64,000 nucleotides of DNA from the NCBI GenBank assembly GCA_902363595.1, contig CABJAP010000008.1, positions 154,302 through 218,301 of the forward strand, given 5' to 3'. The translations under genes and the position numbers were made by a program. Below, in pieces: positions 56,901 through 64,000 of this stretch. The notes under the pieces were generated by a model. That model saw only the letters and a list, made by a program, of their open reading frames with translations, searched no databases and had not been told where the DNA came from. This DNA comes from Clostridia bacterium (GTDB lineage Bacteria > Bacillota > Clostridia > Peptostreptococcales > Anaerovoracaceae). Each line of letters opens with the position of its first letter. The first letter of the stretch is position 1.

Positions 56901-58865
56901 TTAAAACTTGTTGTTCAGCAGCTTGATTGCCTTCTCTGCTTTTTCCGCGGCCTCAGTTTCCTTTAAAACGGCCTGATTATAGCAGCGCTGCTGACGATCC
57001 AGGGCCTGCTCCAGCCGCTCCCTTTCCTGATAACCGTACTTGTTTTCCAGAAGGGACCTGATTACAGCGTACAAGTCCTCATTGCCGTTTTCGATCAGGC
57101 CGGTGCCCCAGCTGTCTTTTGGCTCCTCTATCACCTGCTTTACAAAATAATCATAGGTGTCCCGACTGAAGAACGGCGCATAATAATTAAAATCAATTTC
57201 CATCAGATGGTCCGCCGCAGAGGAATACTGCCCTTTCTCTGAACAGGCAACGGCTTTTTCCAACGCCTCCACATTGGCAGCGTACCTTTGATGGGGAGCG
57301 ATCATTTCATCGTTCCAATTGAGCCGGATAAAGTGCTGGTGGATAGATTGATAAATTTTGTGAAGTTCCTGATTTAAGGCTCCTTTATCCGCCGGAATCC
57401 GGCCTTCCGCCAAGCAGCCTTCATTGAAATCGGCCACATGCTCCTTGAGCAGGACCGCCTCCCTTACCGCTTTCTTAAAAATCTGAACATCGGATTCTTT
57501 CAGGACTGGGGCAAGCTCTTCATAAATCCCCCCAAGCCTTCTCTGCAAATTGATGGGGCAGATCGCTTTTGCGTCCAGATGGGCAATGATATGAGCAAAC
57601 AGGTTATGAAACAGTTCAAAGGCTTGATCATCAAAACCTGCTTCCCAGGAGCTGTCCGAGCTGTGGAGGACTTTCCGGTCCGCCAGGCACCCATCGTAGG
57701 CTCCGGCGACGAAGCTGGGAATTCCCGCTTTTGTATAACTGAAATCTTCTGTGGAGGACGTCAATTTCATATTTGTTTCTATCTGGTATTCTCCTGTGTT
57801 TCCATAGGCGTTCACGGCCTCTTGTACAAAATCGTACAGCTCCTGGGTGCAGACGATACAGAATTTCCGCTCTCCCTTTACTGCATAAAACCCATCCAGG
57901 TTGACCACTGCGAAGCCCGTTTCCTTCCACTCCGGCCGAATATTCGTGATCTGCCGCCAGGCTCCGATCGCCCAATCGTATTTGCTGTCCATCAAGCCCC
58001 ATTCTTCCGCTCCGTGGGCGACAAATCGCAGCGTCTTTTTGGGTCGAACTCCTTTCTCCGTAAAAGCCCTGGCCAGCCCCAAAGCCCAGCCGATTCCCTG
58101 TACATCGTCAAAGACCGTGTAATAATAGGAATCGTAATGGTTGATGATGTAGATAACGTCCTCTGTTTCCCCAGGGATGTCTCCCCAGATATTATAGGAA
58201 ATGCCGCCTTCTTCGACCCTGCTGTCCACATTCAGGACGACGGATATTTCCTTTGTGCTGCTGGCAGCAATCTGCTGTTTCAGCCGAAAGCCGTCTTTCT
58301 TTCCAATGGAAAAGGCCAGCAGATCCGCCGGACCACAAAGATCTTCCGACACCAGCACATTGTCCCCTTCCTGCCCGAATCCTCCTGTATTGATGCAGAT
58401 CACCCCCAGGGCTCCCCGAATCTTTGCTTCATATGCGGGAAAATTTATCCACCAGTCGTCAGCCTGATTGATTTCGATCAGCACCAGCTTTCCTTTGGGA
58501 TCTACCTGTTCATAGTCCTGCTCCGTTCCTTTTCCTGCGAAGATTATGGACACGTTTTTTTCTTCAAAGACTGCATGGCAGGCGTAACCGCCCAGGGAAA
58601 CTTCCTGCTTCTCCCCGCTTTCTTCCGTATAAGTCAGCGAAGCTTTTTTTAAGGTCCAGCTATCCACCGGAAAGGGATCCTTTGTAACCCTTGTAAGTCC
58701 GGCCTCTTTGAATTTTTTTACCAAATAGTCCGCCGCCTCATGTTCCGCGGGCGAACCGGCACAGCGGCCGCCGATCCTGCTGCAATCGGTTATCCGGGAC
58801 AGCTCCTCGATTACTTTTTTTGAAAAGGTAATGTCTATTTTTTCCTTTTTCCAATCGCTGTTCAT
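56901..58865 (-). CDS. M28-family metallopeptidase with PA-type insert
   Basis: A 654-residue M28 zinc peptidase. Around residues 80-215 lies a protease-associated-like insert (GKLVLIEINQADDWW). The catalytic part has NHYDSYYYTVFDDVQG (His and Asp ligands), HGAEEWGLMDSKYDW (catalytic Glu pair) and the final His in VLHSSDSSWEAGFDD. The last ~180 residues are helical. No signal peptide is visible at the chosen ATG (58865, six bases after GGAG). It lies 21 bases upstream of the zinc dehydrogenase in the transcript, so a peptidase gene is physically joined to the uronate operon. A decayed paralogue lies at 61968-63680. Confidence 0.85.
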   Translation of the reverse strand: MNSDWKKEKIDITFSKKVIEELSRITDCSRIGGRCAGSPAEHEAADYLVKKFKEAGLTRVTKDPFPVDSWTLKKASLTYTEESGEKQEVSLGGYACHAVFEEKNVSIIFAGKGTEQDYEQVDPKGKLVLIEINQADDWWINFPAYEAKIRGALGVICINTGGFGQEGDNVLVSEDLCGPADLLAFSIGKKDGFRLKQQIAASSTKEISVVLNVDSRVEEGGISYNIWGDIPGETEDVIYIINHYDSYYYTVFDDVQGIGWALGLARAFTEKGVRPKKTLRFVAHGAEEWGLMDSKYDWAIGAWRQITNIRPEWKETGFAVVNLDGFYAVKGERKFCIVCTQELYDFVQEAVNAYGNTGEYQIETNMKLTSSTEDFSYTKAGIPSFVAGAYDGCLADRKVLHSSDSSWEAGFDDQAFELFHNLFAHIIAHLDAKAICPINLQRRLGGIYEELAPVLKESDVQIFKKAVREAVLLKEHVADFNEGCLAEGRIPADKGALNQELHKIYQSIHQHFIRLNWNDEMIAPHQRYAANVEALEKAVACSEKGQYSSAADHLMEIDFNYYAPFFSRDTYDYFVKQVIEEPKDSWGTGLIENGNEDLYAVIRSLLENKYGYQERERLEQALDRQQRCYNQAVLKETEAAEKAEKAIKLLNNKF

Positions 58866-58936
58866 TTTTATCTCCATCGACATAATACAGGGAGCCGGAT
58901 ATTCCTTCCATGCTCCCTCTCCATTTATTAAAAGTA

Positions 58937-60256
58937 TTAAAAGATCTTTGCCGGATCTTTTTTCTTGCCCCAGATCATGAGAATGATTCCGATAATGCCT
59001 GCGGCAATGGTAAGGTATTTAATAGCTGTAATAAAGGTCTGGAAAATATCCGGGCTTCCGTAGCCTTCCGCATAAACCGCCGGATCCTCGTACCACGGGA
59101 AGAAGAAGATGGCGATGATGCCCAGGATCGCCCACATGACCAGAATCACGCCTGTCCTCAGGATGTCTCCCGGCGCCAATTTTGTAGCGGGGTTGATGGG
59201 ATACCGCTGAGGATCGATGGATGTCATTCCGCCGTAAACTTTCTTGATGATGATGTAAGCTGCAGGTCCGCTGATTACGCCGATAATACCGAATAGGAAA
59301 TAATCGGTTCCGTTCAAATATAAGGCGATCACTCCGATTATAAAGGGTACCGAGCTGTAAGCGATGAACACTCCGTCGCTTACCTTTAACTTAAAGGGGC
59401 CGTCCGGATGGGTCTTTCTCACTCTTCTCAGAATGCCCGATATCTGGGTCAGGCTGGAAGCAAAGATGCTCATGGTAACGGTAATGATAACCAACTGTGT
59501 AAAGTTGAACTGGCAGATAATAAAGGATACAACAGCTACGCTGAGCACGCCCACATAGGGAACGCCTCTCTTCTTGTCGCATTTAACCAAGAACTTTGGA
59601 CAGAGGTTGTCGGCGGCCATTACGAAAAAGCCTCTGGATGTGGACGCGATGTATCCGTTGAACAGTGAGACGTTGGACAGAACTGCAACAATCAGGAAGA
59701 AGCTGAAGAAAATCGGTCCTCCGTATTCTCTGGCCACATCGATGTAAGAAACACCTTCCGAACCCCAGTTATCCCACTGGCCGATAGAGGAAAGTCCTGC
59801 AGTTGTGGGAACGATGTAGGTCAAAATGATCAATGGAATGGCGATCATCAATGCTTTTGGTATGATCTGCGGTTTTTCCAGTTCTTCGCTCATGATGGAC
59901 ATGGCTTCCATTCCTCCGTACATCCACATGCCGATGGCCAGACCATAACCGATGCTTTCAATCAAGCTTTGTCCCTCCGGTATAAAGGGCTGAACCGGCG
60001 ACTGATTGTAATGGGCGAATCCGAGAATCGCCACGATGGCGAAAGCTGCCAGAATACTGATGGATATAATGGTATTGACGATTGCTACGTCCTTGATTCC
60101 TCTCAGGTTGACGATTGTAAAAACCACGATAAAGGCAATTTTTACAATGTATTCCTGCGTTCCGGTCAGATGAAAGGCGCTGGCCATGTAATTGGATGCC
60201 AGCACGACGAAGGTTACGGTATTAAAGTAGCCTCCCAGAGTTCTCCACCAGCCCAT
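58937..60256 (-). CDS. APC-family amino acid permease, 5'-truncated (probable pseudogene)
   Basis: A 439-codon frame beginning MGWWRTLGGYFNTVTF with about ten hydrophobic segments, of the APC/glutamate-GABA antiporter type. Upstream, 22 further in-frame codons read like the conserved family sequence before it (VPYKWVQETCGEFWGFQ), then a TGA at 60325-60323. Family members have two more membrane helices before this point, about 80-100 residues, and none is encoded upstream. No convincing ribosome binding site precedes the ATG. The body of the gene is intact, so the loss is probably recent. Its 3' end lies 71 bases before the M28 gene. Confidence 0.72.
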   Translation of the reverse strand: MGWWRTLGGYFNTVTFVVLASNYMASAFHLTGTQEYIVKIAFIVVFTIVNLRGIKDVAIVNTIISISILAAFAIVAILGFAHYNQSPVQPFIPEGQSLIESIGYGLAIGMWMYGGMEAMSIMSEELEKPQIIPKALMIAIPLIILTYIVPTTAGLSSIGQWDNWGSEGVSYIDVAREYGGPIFFSFFLIVAVLSNVSLFNGYIASTSRGFFVMAADNLCPKFLVKCDKKRGVPYVGVLSVAVVSFIICQFNFTQLVIITVTMSIFASSLTQISGILRRVRKTHPDGPFKLKVSDGVFIAYSSVPFIIGVIALYLNGTDYFLFGIIGVISGPAAYIIIKKVYGGMTSIDPQRYPINPATKLAPGDILRTGVILVMWAILGIIAIFFFPWYEDPAVYAEGYGSPDIFQTFITAIKYLTIAAGIIGIILMIWGKKKDPAKIF

Positions 60257-60498
60257 CTGGAACCCCCAAAATTCACCGCAGGTTTCCTGAACCCACTTGT
60301 ACGGGACCTTGTAAAATGTTTGTCAACTATATTTTGAACAATCTGACCATTTCCCGGCCATCTTTATTTTTTAGCGGGCTTTTCCTTTTTTTAATCCCTT
60401 TTTTTCCAATCTTGTAGTATACTTTTAAGCATAAAGGGACCATTCCTTTGATTTATTTTAGAAAAAAATCTCTGAAGATTAATGATAAAAGGAAGAAT

Positions 60499-61143
60499 AT
60501 GCAAAAAGAAAGTTTAAAAAACAAAGCTTATAATTTGATTAAGACAAAGATCGTCAATTGTGAATATCCTCCCAATTCCTTCTTAAACGAAACGCTGCTC
60601 ATGGACGAAATCGGCTCCAGCCGGACGCCCATCAGGGAAGCCCTCAGTAAGCTGGAACAGGAAAATCTGGTTCGGATCCTTCCCAAAAAAGGAATCATGG
60701 TGTCGGATCTTTCCATCAATGAAATCAGCATGATCTTTGAAACCCGGATTTTAATCGAGCCTTACATCGTCGCCCATTACGGGCAGCTGGTTCCGTCCGA
60801 CATTCTGTCATCCATGAAAAAAACCTTTGATTTGAAAAATTTATCCCACAGATCGACCAATGAAATTTACGTGAAGGATGATCAATTTCACAAATTACTG
60901 GTCAATTCCAGCAAAAATCTATATTTTATGCGGACCATGGATTACATCTACAACCAAAACTTCCGCCTGCGGGTTATGACCGGAAATCAGAATCAGGAAC
61001 GGATCCTGGCTTCCAACAACGAACACGTAAATATTATCGACCTGATGCTGGGCGGGAAATTCGATGAGGCAGGAGAAGCGATCAAGACCCATCTGGAGAA
61101 GGCCAGGGAAGCTAGTTTTTCCAGTTTCATCAATCATTACTGA
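60499..61143 (+). CDS. GntR/FCD-family regulator
   Basis: A 214-residue FadR-type repressor: winged helix (about 1-70: LKNKAYNLIKTKIVNCEYPPNSFLNETLLMDEIGSS is the first part, then RTPIREALSKLEQENLV) and an FCD ligand domain (about 85-205, with metal-site histidines such as FHKLLV and THLEKA). The start at 60499 follows AAAGGAAG. It is divergent from the permease/peptidase/uronate transcript. FCD regulators such as ExuR and UxuR control hexuronate genes, so that role is likely. AGTATACT (60416-60423) upstream is a possible operator. Confidence 0.86.
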   Translation: MQKESLKNKAYNLIKTKIVNCEYPPNSFLNETLLMDEIGSSRTPIREALSKLEQENLVRILPKKGIMVSDLSINEISMIFETRILIEPYIVAHYGQLVPSDILSSMKKTFDLKNLSHRSTNEIYVKDDQFHKLLVNSSKNLYFMRTMDYIYNQNFRLRVMTGNQNQERILASNNEHVNIIDLMLGGKFDEAGEAIKTHLEKAREASFSSFINHY

Positions 61144-61160
61144 ACTTGATTTGAGGACAT

Positions 61161-61880
61161 ATGCTTATGGATACGGTTAAAAAAAAGAAACGATTCAAAA
61201 ACGGGTTTTTGATTTTACTCCTCGTCGATCTTTTACTCCTGCTTCTGATCTGCTCTTCGGCGGCAGCAGTGGTCTGGGCTGCGCAGAATATGGTGGAGGA
61301 AGCCGAAAAAAAAGAGGCGGCCAAGGTGGAGGCCATGTATGAAAAAGCCTCAGAAGTGAATCTCCCTGACTCCTTGCGCCAGTATACTGCCGACCGGCTG
61401 ACAAAGCAGGAATCCATTCCTGCCTATTCCCTGGAACAGATTTACGACCTTGATCTGAGAAAGCCCAGCGGCGTAACGGAAGCCGATTTAAAGCTGGTCA
61501 CCAGCCAGGGGCTGGTCGGACTGGAGGAAGCCTTTGTTCGCGCTGAGGAAAAATACGGAGTCAACTGCGTTTTCCTCATGTCCATCGCTTCGCTGGAAAG
61601 CGCCAAAGGAACCATGATGTTCCGGCCCAACAATATGTTTGGCTACGGCCGAAGCGGATTTTCTTCCAAGTCTGAAGGCATCAACGTGGTTGCCAAAGGC
61701 CTTTCTTCCAAATATCTCAAGCCGGGCGCCAGTCTTTACGGCGGCAGTCCCACAGTAAAAGGTGTCAACAAACGCTATGCCGCAAATCCCCAGTGGTATG
61801 CCAAGGTGGGGAATTATATGGTGGATTATTACGCGGTCATCAGCAAGCGTCATAAGGAAGCACTGAGCAGAATTAAGTAA
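61161..61880 (+). CDS. Membrane-anchored glucosaminidase-domain protein
   Basis: A 239-residue protein: basic start, membrane helix (about 16-40), a helical linker and a glucosaminidase (FlgJ/Bax-like) domain (about 100-235). Conserved pieces are FLMSIASLESAKGT (catalytic Glu), NNMFGYGRSGF and NKRYAANPQWYAKVGNYM. It would cut the glycan backbone of peptidoglycan at the outer membrane face. Two ATGs are possible, at 61161 (four bases from GAGG) and 61167 (ten bases); I keep the first. It lies 17 bases after the GntR stop. Confidence 0.85.
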   Translation: MLMDTVKKKKRFKNGFLILLLVDLLLLLLICSSAAAVVWAAQNMVEEAEKKEAAKVEAMYEKASEVNLPDSLRQYTADRLTKQESIPAYSLEQIYDLDLRKPSGVTEADLKLVTSQGLVGLEEAFVRAEEKYGVNCVFLMSIASLESAKGTMMFRPNNMFGYGRSGFSSKSEGINVVAKGLSSKYLKPGASLYGGSPTVKGVNKRYAANPQWYAKVGNYMVDYYAVISKRHKEALSRIK

Positions 61881-61902
61881 CTAAGGAAAGGCCGGAACGT
61901 TG

Positions 61903-61974
61903 ATGTTTGATGAAATTTTCTTTTTTACCTATATCTTTGCCGGATTTGTGGGCTTTCTCGTTTTAAGGATGTAA
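61903..61974 (+). pseudogene. Fragment: 23-codon hydrophobic start of a lost gene
   Basis: An ATG followed by a hydrophobic frame (FDEIFFFTYIFAGFVGFLVL) that stops at 61974. It is in a different frame from the M28 pseudogene that starts at about 61968. It looks like the N-terminus of a membrane protein fused by a deletion to the interior of the peptidase gene, though chance cannot be excluded. Confidence 0.3.
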
Positions 61975-63680
61975 AAGGAAAGATTGCTCTGGCCGGCGTG
62001 GATCAGTGGAATGTGGCCTGGATCGATCAATATATGAATGAAGCCGCCCTTCACGGCGCTGCGGCCATCGTTACATACAGTCTGGAAATCGGCTACGGAT
62101 CTTACTCCGACGATATGATCAACATGCAGGATTTATGCGCAAAAGACGTGATCCCTTGCGTCAGCATCAGCCGCAATCACTACAAGGAGCTTTCCAAAGC
62201 CATAAAAGAAGGTAAGAATAAAGCGACTTTGGAAGTCGATAATGTTATGGAGCCGGATAAGGGCACCATCTACAATGTGGTTGGAAAAATCAAGGGAAAA
62301 TCCTCTGACCAGCAAATCATTGTCTCCGGTCATTATGCCGTATATTTCAATGGTTTTCAGGATGATAGCTGCGCCATCAGCTTGATTCTTTCTATGGCCA
62401 AGGCTATGAAGGATTCCGAATATACCCCGGAAAACGATATTGTCTTCGTATGCCACGGTTCTAAGGAATGGGGCGCCATCGGAAGCCAGTTCGACTGGAC
62501 CACCGGCGCCTGGGAAATGATCAACAACGCTCATCCTGATTGGGCCGGAAAAACCATCGCCATGCTCAACTTCGAGCTTCCCGCCGTTTAAGATGGAGCA
62601 AAACAGGGCGAGATCCAGTGCGATCCCGACTTTGCTCCCCTTGTGAAAGAGTTTGTGGAAAATTCCGGAATTCTTGCCGCGCCTGAAAACGATATTTATC
62701 CCGACGGCTTTAACAGCACTTCCGTCGATACTTTTTGCCTGGAGGACGGGGTTTCTTACCGGGCCAGCGGCGTTCCTCACTTTGTCAATATCCCGGGATT
62801 CGATAAGGAAAAAGATAAAAACTGGAATCGCGACCGCTATCATACGGTGGCCGACGACAAGGATACCTACAATGCGGATGTTATGACCACCAATCTCAAG
62901 ACCTTCGGCGCATTGGCCATCTATGTGGATCAGACCCCGGCCCTCAAGCTGGATATGACTGCTACCTGCGATGATCTGGATGAGGCGCTCAACGAGGATT
63001 TGGCAAAGGCAGCCGGTGCGGATACAGAAGCTTATAAGGCGGCCTCCAAAGCACTGCGCGCTTCTGTCGACAGCCTGAACAAGAACAATTCCCGCTACGA
63101 GATGGCTGTTTCAGACGGCGCTTCTGAGGATGAGCTCACGGCCATTCGGTCAGAAGGAAAAGCGCTGAATAAGACGACTTTGGAAACCTTCAAATATATC
63201 CAGGATCATTTTATCGGCATTATCCTCACTTCCGATATGGTCATCAAGCACATTCCTTACCAGTCCAATATCGAACTGATCTCAGACGTTACGGCAGCTC
63301 TGGAAAAAGACGTGCTATCCAATGAAAAGGAGCAAAACGGCGCTCTGGATTTGGCTGGTCAGATCAACGTCAGAGCGGAATTCGGATATTATTCCTTCAG
63401 CCCAAAGACCTGCAAAGCCTCAGAAGAATCGCTTCTCGAAGACAGCAACAAGGGCAATCTTTTCTGGGGAACGGGTAAAGGCTCAAAGCTGGCGGATACG
63501 AAGGATGCGACCCGCTCGCTTCTGAAAAAATCAGCCGCCGGGGAAAAGGGTTATTACAGCGAGGAAATCGAAATTTACAACAAGGCCCTAAAAGCCCAGC
63601 AGAAGGAAATGACAAAAACCATGGAAGCCGAAACTAAGGCTATGAAGGAGCTGGCTGACAGCTTGAAAGCGAAAATTTAG
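61968..63680 (+). pseudogene. Decayed M28-family metallopeptidase
   Basis: One continuous reading frame of 571 codons except for an internal TAA at 62589-62591. It is homologous to the peptidase at 56901-58865: DVKGKIALAGVDQWN aligns with DPKGKLVLIEINQAD, SGHYAVYFNGFQDDS with NHYDSYYYTVFDDVQ, GSKEWGAIGSQFDW with GAEEWGLMDSKYDW, and HTVADDKDT supplies the last zinc His. The N-terminal ~100 residues are missing with no start codon. The catalytic Glu of the EE pair is Lys. Loss of the 5' end, the stop and the Lys substitution all argue that it no longer makes an active enzyme. Confidence 0.82.
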
Positions 63681-63707
63681 GAAGTAAGATTTTGTTCATC
63701 TGAAATC

Positions 63708-63756
63708 AAAAAGGGCTGTCGCATTAGTGAAAACGAATGCGATGTGCCCTTTTTTC
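63708..63756 (+). terminator. Intrinsic terminator after the M28 pseudogene
   Basis: AAAAAGGGC-TGT-CGCATT pairs with AATGCG-ATGT-GCCCTTTTTT around a ten-base loop, with an internal bulge. The T tract follows on the plus strand; the A tract on the other side makes it usable in both directions. Confidence 0.75.
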
Positions 63757-64000
63757 GATCCATTTTTTGAAAGGAGCAGCCCCTTCGGCCCAGGATTCAT
63801 AAAGGGTGAAAAGCAAAATGATCGCTCGAGCTTGTTTTGGTCTAAGTTTACGATGATTTTTCATCGCGGGAAGAGAAAATAAGGAGGCCACTGAAAAAGT
63901 CGAAACCAAGCCCCCACCAATCATTTCGCGCATAGCGGATTAAAAAATCAGTCCACCATGCTATGCAAAAGTCCTCTCGCAACCCCATGAAACCATTTAA
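63757..64000. other. Right-edge sequence without a recognised gene
   Basis: About 240 bases. The minus strand has a short frame to 63933 (basic, HRKLRPKQARAI) and another possible frame running off the right edge. Neither has a clear start signal or a family I recognise. It may be the end of a mobile element or of a gene outside the window. Confidence 0.35.

Noticed and set aside
57438..58652. 404-codon open frame antisense to the M28 peptidase
   Set aside because: Shadow of a well-supported metallopeptidase with intact zinc motifs; no start signal of its own.
62589..62591. Recoding of the internal stop in the M28 frame (selenocysteine or pyrrolysine)
   Set aside because: The codon is TAA, which is not used for either residue, and the gene also lacks its start and a catalytic Glu, so a nonsense mutation is simpler.
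1..64000. CRISPR array, tRNA/rRNA genes, prophage or restriction/defence genes
   Set aside because: I looked for regularly spaced direct repeats, cloverleaf-type sequences and typical phage, nuclease or methylase motifs and saw none; dedicated searches were not possible.

Overview
The window looks like a chromosomal segment of an anaerobic, spore-forming, low-to-mid G+C Firmicute of class Clostridia. Pointers are spore genes yabP and yabQ, a stand-alone Spo0A-type DNA-binding domain, a flavodiiron/rubredoxin oxygen-detoxification protein, RNase M5, a DivIC homologue, a GdpP-type phosphodiesterase and a lysine riboswitch. The order dnaB-rplI-gdpP-yybS is also Firmicute-like. A gut clostridium related to Anaerovoracaceae or Lachnospiraceae is plausible, but that is a guess from gene style, not a measurement. 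I recognised no tRNA, rRNA, CRISPR array or complete insertion sequence.

Layout. 0-4.2 kb: lysine operon lysA-lysC-dapF-dapA (minus strand; dapA runs off the left edge) behind a lysine riboswitch with terminator and promoter, then an M20 amidohydrolase. 5.8-11.6 kb: a large glycine-rich surface protein, a YbaK-type deacylase, two GNAT acetyltransferases, a secreted GH25 lysozyme with LysM, and the tail of a decayed surface protein. 11.7-16.2 kb: LTA-synthase-like enzyme, rsmA, rnmV, divIC, yabQ, yabP. 16.4-20.5 kb: an XRE regulator overlapping a Spo0A-C-domain protein, preceded by a 10-bp-periodic row of 0A-box-like sites; then a response regulator, a histidine kinase and a PepSY protein.

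20.9-28.4 kb: MFS transporter and saccharopine-dehydrogenase-like enzyme, divergent from an AraC regulator with a GH39-like C-terminus; then the fused FprA/rubredoxin/NADH oxidoreductase. 28.5-35.6 kb: a compact operon with its own promoter encoding a transglutaminase lipoprotein, one GspF/PilC protein, four small single-pass proteins, one PilT-like ATPase and a BTAD regulator ending in a degenerate GGDEF domain, followed by a subtilisin. This is a stripped-down type IV filament-like system and the best candidate here for something undescribed.

36-43 kb: cell-wall peptidase (G5/LysM/M23), DnaD-like protein, DUF1858 protein, dnaB, rplI, a soluble GdpP and YybS, then a divergent M15 peptidase. 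44.2-49.4 kb: a three-gene sigma-54 operon (GPH transporter, P1/DmpA peptidase, amidohydrolase) with a visible -24/-12 promoter, two 19-bp upstream sites and its adjacent enhancer-binding protein. 49.5-51.2 kb: rpsF-ssb-rpsR and a lipoprotein. 51.3-60.3 kb: a hexuronate/aldonate operon (kdgK, eda, uxaA, uxaB, a zinc dehydrogenase) continuous with an M28 peptidase and a 5'-truncated APC permease, with a divergent GntR regulator. 61.1-64 kb: a glucosaminidase, a decayed M28 peptidase pseudogene with an in-frame stop, a terminator and unassigned sequence.
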